A stretch of 17,935 bases of DNA from Clostridia bacterium (GCA_017454075.1 JAFTDQ010000022.1:1-17935); one strand, 5' to 3'. Numbered from the stretch's first letter, positions 1 to 8,753 are shown. Notes: generated by a model not told the origin, from the sequence alone. Numbers and translations are program-made.

Positions 1-21
1 CCCGCGTTAGTCCGCATACGC

Positions 22-53
22 TAAATAAAAACCTGGCGTTGATTAACGCCAGG
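22..53 (-). terminator. Rho-independent terminator after the PqqD-like gene
   Basis: The 9-bp inverted repeat CCTGGCGTT / AACGCCAGG (32-40 and 45-53) has a 4-nt loop. On the minus strand it is followed by TTTTTATTT (complement of 22-31). The plus side has no T tract, so it acts on minus-strand transcription. It lies about 50 nt beyond the PqqD-like stop codon and closes the tmcAL-kinase-PqqD transcript. Confidence 0.85.
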
Positions 54-106
54 CCTAAAAAGGTCCTCGGTTTTAGAAAACCAGTCGATTTATTTGATTC
101 TTCTAT

Positions 107-361
107 TCAGAATTTGTTGCTCTTCACTTGACAATTCATCCTTACAAGATACCCGAGTTCAAGAAGGTCGTTAACGGTTTCCTGCTCGTCCGGGGAGAGA
201 GATTCCGTGTCAACTCCCGTCTCGATTTTACCGGCGAAGCCGGGACCGCCGATAAGCAGCGCGGCGCGGGATGGATGAACCGGCTCTCTCCCTTCGCTCA
301 CGAGAAGCAGTTCGCCCGCCGCCTTCATGAGAAAAACTCCGTCAGCCGTCCGCACTTTCAT
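107..361 (-). CDS. Small PqqD-like protein
   Basis: The protein has 84 residues. Its first third (GVFLMKAAGELLLVSEG, residues 8-24) has the two-strand pattern that opens PqqD-family proteins, which in RiPP pathways bind the leader peptide and present it to a modifying enzyme. A C-terminal helical stretch (SPDEQETVNDLLELGYL) matches the late helix of that fold. The usual central segment around a conserved LNETG-type motif is poorly matched, so the assignment is moderate. The start codon overlaps the upstream kinase stop as ATGA (358-361), which indicates translational coupling. It is the last gene before the terminator at 22-53. No precursor peptide, radical SAM enzyme or cyclase is visible in the window, so its partner peptide is unknown. 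It could instead be an accessory subunit of the neighbouring kinase. Confidence 0.55.
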   Translation of the reverse strand: MKVRTADGVFLMKAAGELLLVSEGREPVHPSRAALLIGGPGFAGKIETGVDTESLSPDEQETVNDLLELGYLVRMNCQVKSNKF

Positions 362-1089
362 TTTACGTCCTCCGTTCCCAAAATCCTGTCCGCGTACTCT
401 CTGAGAAGCCGGGCGGACTCGCGTCCTCCCCGATTGCGGAGTATCACGGCGGGTACGCTGTCGAGCATGTCGATAAAAGGCGTGATCCGCAGATAATTAT
501 CTCGGATCTTTTCCCCGACGAATATCTGGTGGAAGATCCTGAGGACTTTTTCGCCGTGCGCTACGTCCGATATCTCGTCACAGCCCGCCTGTTCGAGAAA
601 AACGATCATTCCGAGAGGCGCGCCGTGAGAAGACCTTATCCCCTCCTTGCCGTTCCATGGCGACGGGAAGACGTAGGGAACCCCGTCCTTAAGCCCGATA
701 ACCGGCTTGTCGCCGTTTATTATTCTCGTTTCCGACGGGAACTCGCGCGTCAGATTAATCAGCTGCGTCGTTTTCCCGACGCCTGAATCAGCCATGAAAA
801 GTATACATTTTCCGCTTTTTTTCAGTTCAAGCGCCCCGCCGTGAACAAGGCATCTGCCGCAGGTCGGCATCAGATCAGCGATCTTCTGCCTGAAAGCGAC
901 GATCTCCCCGTCGGCGGGGGTCGGATCCCGGCCGGCGAGCGTCATTCCGTAAAGCACGTCGGCGTCGTCAACGGCGATCTTCACGGGAGAGACCGGCGTT
1001 TTTTTTGCAGAGTAAAAAGAATACTCCAGCTCAGTCCCCGGGTATTTCGGTTCTATTTCAAAATATCTTTCTGCTACCTCGATAATCAT
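358..1089 (-). CDS. HPr-kinase-like P-loop protein
   Basis: The protein is 243 residues from the start chosen at 1089. That ATG overlaps the tmcAL stop (ATGA, 1086-1089), and residues upstream of it belong to the tmcAL coding frame, so the longer open frame is rejected. A Walker A motif, ADSGVGKTT (residues 100-108), follows a strand ending VHGGALEL (82-89). It is followed by NGDKPVI (125-131) and PSPWNGKEG (142-150), the order seen in HPrK/PEPCK-fold kinases that occur beside PqqD-like genes in RiPP clusters, where some phosphorylate a precursor peptide. The classical HPrK N-terminal domain is absent, and there is no HPr/PTS context. Coupling to the PqqD-like gene supports a shared function. 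The substrate is unknown. It may instead bind nucleotide without kinase activity. Confidence 0.75.
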   Translation of the reverse strand: MIIEVAERYFEIEPKYPGTELEYSFYSAKKTPVSPVKIAVDDADVLYGMTLAGRDPTPADGEIVAFRQKIADLMPTCGRCLVHGGALELKKSGKCILFMADSGVGKTTQLINLTREFPSETRIINGDKPVIGLKDGVPYVFPSPWNGKEGIRSSHGAPLGMIVFLEQAGCDEISDVAHGEKVLRIFHQIFVGEKIRDNYLRITPFIDMLDSVPAVILRNRGGRESARLLREYADRILGTEDVK

Positions 1090-2183
1090 GTGCGTTCCTT
1101 CGCAATAAACGGGGCTTTTTTTATCATCTCCGAATACGGCTGTCCGCATATCAGAGAATACAGCGCGTCGGCGCGCCGCGAAGCGCCGGTCACGTCCGAC
1201 TGTCTTGTAATTATTTCGATCTTCGAAGATTTCCTTATTGCCGAAAGCAGTTCCCTGCCTCGCTCTCCCGCAGCCAGCAGCTGCACCCTGTCGGGCGCTT
1301 CTGAATAATCTCCCGATTCGATCCCGAGAGCGCAGCAGAGCAGCCCGCGCCTGAGTCTTGCCGCCGAGAATCTGCCGCAAACCGAATTTCTGACAAGCTC
1401 GTCGCAGTCCGCCGAGCTTTCGGCTTTGATAAGGAGCCTGTCGCCGGCTCCGCCGGAAAGCCCCGGCACGCTTCCGATCGCGCCCGTCCTTGCTGCCAGC
1501 GAGTGCATGATCACGGCGGAGTATCTGTTTTTATCCGGCGCGACCGAGCCGTCAAAAGCGCTCACCGCCCCCTCCGGCAGAAAACCGTCGTCGCCCGAAA
1601 GGAGCATCCTCCGCGCTTCGGTCGCCGAGCCGCCTCCCGAGCGCCGGTACGTCGCGGGAATTATCACCGATCCCGATCTTTCAAGCGCCGAAACGTATTC
1701 GCACGCGAGAATGTCGTTCGGTCTGACGGGATAAAAAGCGTCGGGGCCGTATTTTTCAAGATAAAGCGCTTGGGCCGCCTTCTGATGCGACGTCGAAACC
1801 GGAATATCGTCCTTGCCGAGATGCGCGGCGTTTGAACAGTACTCTCTGATTTTACCTATATCTCCGCATTCGCTCCCGAAGACCATCCGGTCAACCGCTC
1901 CGAGTCCGTCGAGCACCGCGACGGCGCCTCGCGCAAAAAGCTCGGCCGGCGCAAACGACCACGGCGCAGGGAGTTCGAGGACAAGGTCGAATCCGCACCC
2001 GACCGCCGCCCGCGCCCTGACGAACTTGTCGCGCACAGCGGGCTCGCCCCGCTGGACGAAACTGCCGCTCATTACGCACACGGTGAGAACGCCGTCACCC
2101 GCGTCGCGTCTGATATTACTAAGAAGCCTGACATGCCCGCCGTGAATGGGATTGAATTCGCAGACTGTTCCCGTTACCCTCAT
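1086..2183 (-). CDS. tmcAL: tRNA(Met) cytidine acetate ligase (TmcAL/YlbM family)
   Basis: The protein has 365 residues. TmcAL uses ATP and acetate to make N4-acetylcytidine at the wobble position of elongator tRNA-Met. The nucleotidyltransferase signature is at the N-terminus: EFNPIHGGH (residues 9-17, HxGH type), then CVMSGSFVQRGEPA (36-49), and FGSECGD further on. The start fits the family's usual first residues. It is somewhat shorter than characterised members of about 400 residues. I see no Shine-Dalgarno site: the start lies 9 nt after a 12-bp hairpin (2193-2219), and no promoter is visible between it and the lipoprotein gene. Expression may therefore come from read-through. It overlaps the downstream kinase gene by ATGA. 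Confidence 0.9.
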   Translation of the reverse strand: MRVTGTVCEFNPIHGGHVRLLSNIRRDAGDGVLTVCVMSGSFVQRGEPAVRDKFVRARAAVGCGFDLVLELPAPWSFAPAELFARGAVAVLDGLGAVDRMVFGSECGDIGKIREYCSNAAHLGKDDIPVSTSHQKAAQALYLEKYGPDAFYPVRPNDILACEYVSALERSGSVIIPATYRRSGGGSATEARRMLLSGDDGFLPEGAVSAFDGSVAPDKNRYSAVIMHSLAARTGAIGSVPGLSGGAGDRLLIKAESSADCDELVRNSVCGRFSAARLRRGLLCCALGIESGDYSEAPDRVQLLAAGERGRELLSAIRKSSKIEIITRQSDVTGASRRADALYSLICGQPYSEMIKKAPFIAKERT

Positions 2184-2189
2184 TTTTTC

Positions 2190-2219
2190 AAAAGCGCGGG
2201 CGGCATCGCCGCCCGCGCT
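2190..2219 (-). terminator. 12-bp hairpin with short T tract between lipoprotein and tmcAL
   Basis: The stem AGCGCGGGCGGC pairs with GCCGCCCGCGCT (2193-2204 with 2208-2219) around an ATC triloop. On the minus strand it starts about 14 nt after the lipoprotein stop and is followed by only TTTT before GAAAAAATG. It is a plausible but leaky terminator or attenuator. Its end lies 9 nt from the tmcAL start codon. Confidence 0.6.
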
Positions 2220-2232
2220 GTTATCTCATCGG

Positions 2233-4122
2233 TCAGTTTTCTTCTTTGATCCCGTACTCGGAGTACCACGTCGTGTACTGAGTGTACGGGGCGTCGGTGT
2301 TGTCGATATTGCTGAACTCAACGTACATATCTTCTTTTTCGAATTCGTTGCGCAACGTTTTCGCGTAATCGGAGATCGTAACGGTCACACCGTTCTCGTC
2401 AACGTATTCAACGAAGGACTCGACCTTTTCGCGATATCCGACTCCGACCTCGACAAGCTTGTCTATGATATCCTGAGTATATACTCCGGGATACGGCTTA
2501 TCGAATACGAACTTGGACGGATCGAAATTCTCCGCCTTCTTGGCCTCTTCGTATGCGTCGCTGTACATCTTGGCCCAGACTCTCGACGTGGTCTTGTAGT
2601 TGTCGGCGGTTATGATCCTGTAATCAAACATGCAGTAGGGCGAAACGATAACATCGCGCATTTCCTTTTTCGCCTTTTCCCAGCCGTTTGCGGCGAGGGA
2701 CAGAACCCTTTCGCTCATCTCCTCGTTCGGCGTCATTATAAACATGTTGCCGGTGTCGGCGGGATTCATCACGTAATCGTGATTCAGATATTTCACAAGA
2801 CCGGTGATCTCGTCGATCTCGTAGTTGACTCCGTTAACTCCGTACTGGAAAGTGTCACGGAACTCGGTGTTCGTCTGAAGCGAAGAGATGATCTCCATGC
2901 ATCTGTCGACGTTGCTGGCGTATGAACTTACGCAGAATGCAGTCCCGGGGAACTCGTCGGCTCTCGCTATCGGATTGAGATAGTTTATGACGTAATAGTC
3001 GTCCTTATACTCTTCGGGAAGCGTCGAATCTCCTCTGAGGAAAGCCGCGGCGAAGGTCTTGCCGTCCGAAGGAGCGGAATAATAATCCCCGTTCACGGTA
3101 TAATCCTTTGCGCGCCAGTCGTATCTGTACTGGAGATACGTCCTGTACGTGGGTATCGTCAGAATATCGCGCGGAACCGTACGGGTGAAGGCGTTTGTCG
3201 TCTGAGTCACTATTCCGCCGAGCAGGCTCGGCTCGTCTGTGACGTAATCGAGACCGATGACCGGGTCGTTGTAAAGCGTGATATAGTCGGGATAATCTCT
3301 CGCTGCGTCGATCAGGAAGTATTCGAGCTCGGCGAGAGTATCGACGTCTGACGGCGAATAATAGAATCTGTCGGCTATCTCTTTCCTGATGAGAAGATAC
3401 GTGTAGTCGTCCTCGACTATGCCGTTGTTGGGTATTCCGTAAACGAATCCCTTTTCAACCGTTCCGTCCTCGAGCGCTTTTCCTTCGAGCGAGAGCAGAG
3501 ACAGACGCTGTTTCGAGATATAAGTATTGAGTACCTTGAAGCTCCCCGAAAGCTGTTCGTTCAGAGGAGCGACCCAGCCGTTCCCGAAATACTGCTGGAC
3601 CTTCCCGGCCGAGCGGACCATGAAGATATCGACCTGGGTGTTTTTCTCTTCCGGGAAAACGGACTTGACAACGCCGTGTTCCACGTAGGTATCGGCGTCG
3701 GTCTCGGGAGCCGCCGTGGTTTCCGGCGCTGCAGCGGGAGCCGCGGTCGTTCCGTCATTGTTGTACCTTGCGGCGGCCGCCTCTCTCTTTTTACGGTCAG
3801 CCTCCGCCTTTTCGTCGGCGAGTCTCTTCTGGATCTCGGCAAGCTTTGATTCAAGAACGTTATAGTATTCGCTTTCGGGATACAGGCGGAGAATTATGTG
3901 GGTATTGAATTTTCCCTCGGTATAGACGTTCATCGCGTCCTCGACCGCTTTAATCGCCTCTTCGGTCGTACCTTCTCCCGTTATGCCGTAAAGCGTGAAG
4001 GTGAGAGGTTTTGTCGTCCTGCCCGTTGTAACGTCCCCTGAATCCGAACATCCCGTAAGAACGAACGGAAGCATGAAAACGAAAACAAGTACCAGGCAGA
4101 TGATTTTTTTGTTCAACTTCAT
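2233..4122 (-). CDS. Lipoprotein resembling an ABC solute-binding protein
   Basis: The start at 4122 is chosen because GGAGG (4130-4134) sits 7 nt upstream and the product begins with a type II signal peptide: MKLNKK, a hydrophobic segment, then lipobox LTGC with Cys25. The mature protein should be anchored outside the cytoplasmic membrane. It is 629 residues long. After the lipobox the order fits an extracellular solute-binding protein of the large carbohydrate/LplA-like type: TFTLYGI strand (41-47), THIILRLYPESEYYNVL (74-90), then VDIFMV (164-169) and GWVAPLNEQL (182-191). Between the last two sits a roughly 70-residue insertion: a charged helix rich in K/E/A (92-119), then an Ala/Pro/Thr/Glu low-complexity stretch (about 125-142). 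No permease or ATPase gene is adjacent, so ligand and transporter are unknown. It has its own promoter and appears monocistronic. Confidence 0.65.
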   Translation of the reverse strand: MKLNKKIICLVLVFVFMLPFVLTGCSDSGDVTTGRTTKPLTFTLYGITGEGTTEEAIKAVEDAMNVYTEGKFNTHIILRLYPESEYYNVLESKLAEIQKRLADEKAEADRKKREAAAARYNNDGTTAAPAAAPETTAAPETDADTYVEHGVVKSVFPEEKNTQVDIFMVRSAGKVQQYFGNGWVAPLNEQLSGSFKVLNTYISKQRLSLLSLEGKALEDGTVEKGFVYGIPNNGIVEDDYTYLLIRKEIADRFYYSPSDVDTLAELEYFLIDAARDYPDYITLYNDPVIGLDYVTDEPSLLGGIVTQTTNAFTRTVPRDILTIPTYRTYLQYRYDWRAKDYTVNGDYYSAPSDGKTFAAAFLRGDSTLPEEYKDDYYVINYLNPIARADEFPGTAFCVSSYASNVDRCMEIISSLQTNTEFRDTFQYGVNGVNYEIDEITGLVKYLNHDYVMNPADTGNMFIMTPNEEMSERVLSLAANGWEKAKKEMRDVIVSPYCMFDYRIITADNYKTTSRVWAKMYSDAYEEAKKAENFDPSKFVFDKPYPGVYTQDIIDKLVEVGVGYREKVESFVEYVDENGVTVTISDYAKTLRNEFEKEDMYVEFSNIDNTDAPYTQYTTWYSEYGIKEEN

Positions 4123-4161
4123 CTGATGTCCTCCATCGGTAGGTGACAATAACATATTATA

Positions 4162-4190
4162 ATTGTATATCATCCGGAGCGATTTGTCAA
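4162..4190 (-). promoter_or_regulatory. Sigma-A-type promoter of the lipoprotein gene
   Basis: On the minus strand TTGACA (complement of 4185-4190), a 17-bp spacer and TACAAT (complement of 4162-4167) form a near-consensus promoter. A start site near 4155 would give a leader of about 33 nt ahead of the GGAGG site. A second TATAAT overlaps just downstream at a non-optimal distance. Confidence 0.8.
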
Positions 4191-4228
4191 CCCCGGAAAT
4201 GTAAACTATTATCTCGTCCGGAACCGGA

Positions 4229-5974
4229 TCAGTCGAGATAATCCTTAAGTTTTTTCTGATCCGCCTGACGGCGCAGACGCCGGAGCGCCTTTGCCTCGAT
4301 CTGGCGTATGCGCTCGCGTGTGATGCCGAACTCCTGTCCGACCTCCTCCAGCGTGCGCTGCTTGCCGTTTTTCAGACCGTATCTCATCTCGATAACGGCG
4401 CGATCCCTGTCGGAAAGGGTGCTCAGGATGTCGTCCATCTGTTCCGAAAGCATTTTCTGAGAAGCCGCCGTATCGGGAGCGAGGGTGTTTTCATCCTCGA
4501 TAAAGTCGCCGAGATGGGTGTCCTCTTCCTCGCCGACCGGCATTTCAAGCGAAATCGGGTCCTGCGACACTTTCATGATCTCCCTTATTTTGGCGACGGA
4601 GAGATTCATTTCCTTGGCAAGCTCTTCCTCGGTCGGATCGCGCCCGTACTCCTGGAGCAGCTGCCGCTGAGCGCGCGCGAGCCGGTGAAGCGTCTCGACC
4701 ATGTGGACCGGAATGCGTATCGTGCGCGCCTGATCGGCGATCGCGCGAGTTATCGCCTGCCTGATCCACCAGGTCGCGTAGGTCGACAGTTTGTACCCTT
4801 TTCTGAAATCGAATTTGTCAACGGCCTTCATGAGACCGAGGTTGCCCTCCTGAATGAGGTCGAGGAAGAACATACCCTTCCCGACGTAGCGCTTCGCTAT
4901 ACTGACAACAAGCCGGAGATTCGCCTCGATGAGCTGCTTTTTCGCTTCGTTGTCGCCCTCCGCCATGCGCTCCGCGAGATAAAGCTCCCTGTCGCTTTCG
5001 AGAAGGGGTATCGAGCCGATGTCCTTGAGATAAAGTCTCACGGGGTCGTCGACCGTCACGCCCTCGCCGGCGAGCGTCTTTTCTATCTCTTTAACAGAGA
5101 AAGGCTCGTTGTCTATCGCCTCCTGCGCGAGCTCGTCGTATCCGGTTATCTCAATTCCGGAGTTTTCGAGCGCGTCGCAGATATCGCTCAGCTGACTTAT
5201 GTTATAGCTGTCTCCGATGACCTCGGAGATCTCTTTGCTCGAAAGTTTGCCGGTCAGGGATCCGCGTTCGGAAAGTTCTTTTATAGCCGCCTCGACGTTC
5301 AGCGAAATAAGCTCGAGCTTCGGGCGCCTTTTGCCCGACAGATCGTCGTCGTAGTCGTCGTAATCCCCGTAATCGTCGTCGTCGTAATCGTCGTCGAGCA
5401 TATCGTCGTCAAAATCGTCAAATTCCCCGTCGCCGCGCGCGGAACGGCTCGGTTTTGTCGTTTTTTTCTCGCTTTTGCGCTGATGCTTCGACGTCTCCGG
5501 TCTCGGATCGGGAGCGCCGTAAACGACCTTTATTCCCCTCTTTTCAAGCAGGGCGAGGATCTTTTCGACGTCGTCGGACGTATATTCCGTCCCGCCGAGC
5601 ATCTCGGTAATCTCGGAGTCTCTTATGTCCCTGTTTCCGCGGCGAGCACGGCGGGAGAGATTTTCCGCGTATCTCTTTATGTCTTCGGCAGACGGACCCA
5701 TGCCGTCGTTCTCGTTTTCAGGAAGATCGCCGGGGAATATCGCCTCGCCCTCTTCAGTCACGCCGATCCCCCGTGCGGCGAGACCTTTTCTGACCTCCTC
5801 GGCGTCCTCTTCGGTGTACATGAATCCCGATTTGAGAAGGACCTCGTAGACCTCGCCGTTCGTGACCGGACCGTCGCCCCTCCTGTGAGAACGCTTTCCG
5901 AGATTGACGACAAGTCTTTTTATATTCGCGGCGTCGATGTTCTCAAGTCCCGAAAATCTGTTTTCATCTTCCAT
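4229..5974 (-). CDS. rpoD: Major vegetative sigma factor with extended N-terminus
   Basis: The protein has 581 residues, against about 370 in Bacillus SigA. The core is canonical: region 1.2 ([12 protein letters not shown], 309-320), region 2 with the RNA-polymerase and -10 contacts (about 345-425, including [17 protein letters not shown]), region 3, and the region 4.2 helix-turn-helix ([20 protein letters not shown], 541-560). The extra length is all N-terminal. Three region-1.1-like modules lie at about 16-74, 96-153 and 226-277. The third is in the usual place; an Asp/Tyr-rich linker (181-211) separates the second from it. The gene is last in dgt-dnaG-rpoD and overlaps dnaG by 11 bp. The stop is followed only by a palindrome with a 2-nt loop, not a convincing terminator. 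The start is supported by the operon layout, with a weak, distant GGAG about 14 nt upstream. The symbol could equally be sigA. Confidence 0.97.
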   Translation of the reverse strand: MEDENRFSGLENIDAANIKRLVVNLGKRSHRRGDGPVTNGEVYEVLLKSGFMYTEEDAEEVRKGLAARGIGVTEEGEAIFPGDLPENENDGMGPSAEDIKRYAENLSRRARRGNRDIRDSEITEMLGGTEYTSDDVEKILALLEKRGIKVVYGAPDPRPETSKHQRKSEKKTTKPSRSARGDGEFDDFDDDMLDDDYDDDDYGDYDDYDDDLSGKRRPKLELISLNVEAAIKELSERGSLTGKLSSKEISEVIGDSYNISQLSDICDALENSGIEITGYDELAQEAIDNEPFSVKEIEKTLAGEGVTVDDPVRLYLKDIGSIPLLESDRELYLAERMAEGDNEAKKQLIEANLRLVVSIAKRYVGKGMFFLDLIQEGNLGLMKAVDKFDFRKGYKLSTYATWWIRQAITRAIADQARTIRIPVHMVETLHRLARAQRQLLQEYGRDPTEEELAKEMNLSVAKIREIMKVSQDPISLEMPVGEEEDTHLGDFIEDENTLAPDTAASQKMLSEQMDDILSTLSDRDRAVIEMRYGLKNGKQRTLEEVGQEFGITRERIRQIEAKALRRLRRQADQKKLKDYLD

Positions 5975-7706
5975 TTTCTTTTTCTTCTCTCCTCTTTTTT
6001 TCGATTATTTCCTCGACCGTCATTCCGGGCTCGTTTTTCAGAGCCCTCAGTCTCCCTACGCATTCGGCCAATACGTCGGGCCCGTTTGACGTGAGCTGCT
6101 GTCTTTCGACGGAATATGACACGAGCCGGGACATTTCGTCGGGAGTCAGCTCTCCGCCGATCAGCCCGATGTCGAAATCCGCGCCGTATTTGACCATTTC
6201 ACCGAATATTTTTCTGTTGAATCCGGTGACGAAATCGTCGGTCGTGAGTTTAAGCTCCCCGGATATCACGGACGGGATATTTTCGGGAAAAATCGTGAGT
6301 ATCCCGAGGATGGCCTCCTCGGCGGTGGCCGCCGCGAGATTTTCGATCCTCTCGGGATTTACCCTGTCCCGATATCCGGCGGTACCCCGGATCGCGTTTT
6401 CGTTCAGATCGCGTTTTTCGCCTTTTGCTTTTTTACTCAGAAACGACGAAACGTCGTTCTGAATACCGGTGACCGAGGCGTTCATCTTCGCCGCGACCTG
6501 CCTTATGTAAACGTCGCGCTCGGAGGCGCCCGGAAGACCCGCTATATACTGCTCGAGCTCCCTCAGAGCCGAAACCTGACCGTCCGGGGTGGTAATATCG
6601 TACTTTGAAGTCACCGACGAAAACTTGAAATCGAAGCGCGACGCGGTCTTGTTCCGTATCAGATCGCGGAATGCGCCGGCGCCGAATTTCTTTATGTATT
6701 CGTCGGGGTCCTTCGCGTCCCTCACCTTGATCAGTCTCGCGTCGAGTCCTACCTCGTCGAGCAGAGTGAAGGCCTTTTCCGCGGCTTTCTGCCCCGCCTC
6801 GTCGGCGTCGTATGAGATCAGCACGCGCTTTGTATATTTTTTCATCAGCCGCGCCTGATCCTCCGTCATGGCGGTGCCGCAGGTCGCGACTGCATTTTCA
6901 AATCCGGCTCCGTGAAGCGACACCACGTCCATGTATCCCTCGCAGAGGATCATTTCCTCGGCGCAGTGGAGCCGCGCGAAATTGAGCGCGAAGAGATGTC
7001 TGCCCTTGCTGAAAACCGGAGTCTCCGTAGTGTTGAGATATTTCGGCTTTTCGTCGGTGAGTATCCTCCCGCCGAAGCCGATGACGGAACCGGCCTTGTC
7101 GATTATCGGGAACATCAGACGGTTTCTGAAAATGTCGTAATCTCCCCTTTTTCCTTTCGCGGAGAGAAACGCGCGTTCGAGCTCCCTGTCGGTATATCCT
7201 TTCGCCTTCATCGTCCTCGTCAGAACGCCCCAGTCGTCCGGAGCGTACCCGATACCGAAATGCGAGATAAGCGAAGGACTGAGTTTTCGCTCCGCGGCGT
7301 ATTTCTGTGCCGAGGGGGATTTTCTCAGCTCCGAGACGAAAAATCTCGCGGCGTCCCTGTTCAGGGAAAGAAGTCTGTCGCGCGGGACGTAATCGGGATC
7401 GCTTTTGTCCTCGTCAACGATATCGACGCCGCACTTTGACGCGAGCATGCGCAGAGCGTCGCCGTAATCGAGATTTTCGATCCTCATCACGAAGGTGATC
7501 ACGTCGCCTGCCGCTCCGCATCCGAAGCAGTAGAACGACGATGTCCCCGGGAAAACGGTGAAGGACGGGGTCTTTTCGCTGTGAAAAGGACACAGCCCCG
7601 TCATGTTCCGCCCGGCGCGCTTGAGCTCCACGTATTCCGAGACGACGCGGACGATGTCCGAGCGGTATTTTATCTCTTCTACGACGTTCTGTGGAATGCG
7701 AGCCAT
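5964..7706 (-). CDS. dnaG: DNA primase
   Basis: The protein has 580 residues and makes RNA primers for lagging-strand replication. The N-terminal zinc-binding domain has CPFH (Cys39, His42) and CFGC (Cys60, Cys63), flanked by EKTPSF and GDVITF. The catalytic core includes RLMFPI, GFGGR and KYLNT. The Toprim signature is CEGYMD (255-260, Glu256) and SYDADEAG (Asp300, Asp302). The C-terminal part from about 450 is helical and should contact the replicative helicase. The start MARIP is the family norm. It lies 1 nt after the dgt stop and overlaps rpoD by 11 bp, so the three genes form one transcript. This is the conserved macromolecular-synthesis grouping of Gram-positive bacteria. Length and motifs are normal. 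Confidence 0.98.
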   Translation of the reverse strand: MARIPQNVVEEIKYRSDIVRVVSEYVELKRAGRNMTGLCPFHSEKTPSFTVFPGTSSFYCFGCGAAGDVITFVMRIENLDYGDALRMLASKCGVDIVDEDKSDPDYVPRDRLLSLNRDAARFFVSELRKSPSAQKYAAERKLSPSLISHFGIGYAPDDWGVLTRTMKAKGYTDRELERAFLSAKGKRGDYDIFRNRLMFPIIDKAGSVIGFGGRILTDEKPKYLNTTETPVFSKGRHLFALNFARLHCAEEMILCEGYMDVVSLHGAGFENAVATCGTAMTEDQARLMKKYTKRVLISYDADEAGQKAAEKAFTLLDEVGLDARLIKVRDAKDPDEYIKKFGAGAFRDLIRNKTASRFDFKFSSVTSKYDITTPDGQVSALRELEQYIAGLPGASERDVYIRQVAAKMNASVTGIQNDVSSFLSKKAKGEKRDLNENAIRGTAGYRDRVNPERIENLAAATAEEAILGILTIFPENIPSVISGELKLTTDDFVTGFNRKIFGEMVKYGADFDIGLIGGELTPDEMSRLVSYSVERQQLTSNGPDVLAECVGRLRALKNEPGMTVEEIIEKKRREEKENGR

Positions 7707-7707
7707 G

Positions 7708-8694
7708 TCAGCCCCTCCACGAGTCCGGCACGAACAGCCGGCGGAAGGTATTCGTCGCGTATCTGTCGGTCATGCAGGCGATATAGTCGCAGACGGTCCT
7801 GCCGACCCCGTCCCTGTCGAGCCGAGACGTGTATTCCGCCGGCATCGTTTCGGGATACTTTTCAAAATGACGGAACAGCTGTTCGAGCATCGCCTCGGCT
7901 TTGCTCTCCTCCGTTTTGGCAGCGGAATTGATATACACCCGGTCGAACAGGAAATCATACAGCATTTTCGTCATTTCCCGCGTGGTGTCGTCCATGACGA
8001 TCTTGTTCCCGCCCTCGCTGTTTTCAACTATCGAACGTACCATCGTGTCGATCCGTTCGCCGTGAGTCTCTCCGAGATGGCGTATCGCCTCACTCGGGAG
8101 CTCCTCCTGAGTTATGATGCCCGCGCGGATCGCGTCGTCTATATCGTGGTTTATAAACGCTATATGATCCGCTTCGAGAAGAACGTCTCCCTCGAGCGTC
8201 GAAGCCCCGCCGTGGGTATGATGTCTTATAGCGTCGCGGACCTCCCACGTGAGATTGAGATCCTCGAGGATCTCGACGACCCTGATGCTCTGCTCGTAAT
8301 GAGCGAAATCCGGATCGTAGCAGCGTCTGAGCACCCGCTCCCCGGCGTGACCGAACGGGGTGTGGCCGAGGTCGTGTCCGAGCGCCGAGGCCTCGATCAG
8401 GTCCTCGTTCAGCCGAAGGGCACGGGCTATCGTTCTGCCTATCTGGCACACCTCGAGCGTGTGGGTAAGGCGCGTGCGGTAATGATCGTGTTCCGGGGAA
8501 AGAAAGACCTGAGTCTTGTGCATCAGCCGACGGAAGGACTTGCAGTGAATTATCCTGTCACGGTCGCGCTGGAATTCTCCGCGCAGAAAATCGGGCGAGA
8601 TCTCACGGTCGCGCCCTTTAGAGTCCGCCGTATGGCAGGCAAACGGGGAGAGATATTCTTTTTCGTACTCGTCGATGCGTTCTTTTACGTTCAT
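7708..8694 (-). CDS. dgt: dGTPase-like HD-domain triphosphohydrolase
   Basis: The protein has 328 residues and belongs to the dGTP triphosphohydrolase-like HD family, which hydrolyses dNTPs to nucleosides and triphosphate and so adjusts dNTP pools. The metal-binding motif is complete: RLTHTLEV (His78), ASALGHDLGHTPFGHAGE (His107-Asp108) and ADHIAFINHDIDDA (about 175-188). SFRRLMHKTQVF (53-64) is also typical. AGGAG lies 6 nt upstream of the ATG. It opens the dgt-dnaG-rpoD transcript, 1 nt ahead of dnaG. Substrate preference within the family cannot be read from sequence. No full promoter is visible upstream: there is a TATATT at 8714-8719 behind a T9 tract, but the nearest TTGAAA is 23 bp away. 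Confidence 0.92.
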   Translation of the reverse strand: MNVKERIDEYEKEYLSPFACHTADSKGRDREISPDFLRGEFQRDRDRIIHCKSFRRLMHKTQVFLSPEHDHYRTRLTHTLEVCQIGRTIARALRLNEDLIEASALGHDLGHTPFGHAGERVLRRCYDPDFAHYEQSIRVVEILEDLNLTWEVRDAIRHHTHGGASTLEGDVLLEADHIAFINHDIDDAIRAGIITQEELPSEAIRHLGETHGERIDTMVRSIVENSEGGNKIVMDDTTREMTKMLYDFLFDRVYINSAAKTEESKAEAMLEQLFRHFEKYPETMPAEYTSRLDRDGVGRTVCDYIACMTDRYATNTFRRLFVPDSWRG

Positions 8695-8713
8695 TTCGTT
8701 CTCCTGTCATTGT

Positions 8714-8748
8714 AATATACGCAAAAAAAAACCGGATTCCTCTTTCAA
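8714..8748 (-). promoter_or_regulatory. Possible weak promoter of dgt-dnaG-rpoD
   Basis: On the minus strand TTGAAA (complement of 8743-8748) and TATATT (complement of 8714-8719) flank a T9 tract, but the spacer is 23 bp, much longer than the usual 17. An overlapping TACAAT is no better placed. This is the only candidate between the upstream terminator and dgt. Confidence 0.25.
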
Positions 8749-8753
8749 TGGGA

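Noticed and set aside
358..1380. Longer 340-residue form of the kinase-like protein
   Set aside because: The extra part is out-of-frame tmcAL coding sequence; the ATG at 1089 overlapping the tmcAL stop is the natural start.
4217..4228. TCCGG-AA-CCGGA as the rpoD terminator
   Set aside because: The loop would be 2 nt and no T tract follows on the minus strand.
4514..6094. 526-residue open frame on the plus strand
   Set aside because: It is antisense to rpoD and dnaG, whose motifs are certain. Its composition (Val/Ile runs opposite the Asp codons) marks it as a shadow.
7603..8715. 370-residue open frame on the plus strand
   Set aside because: It is antisense to dgt and the dnaG start and has no recognisable domain or ribosome site.
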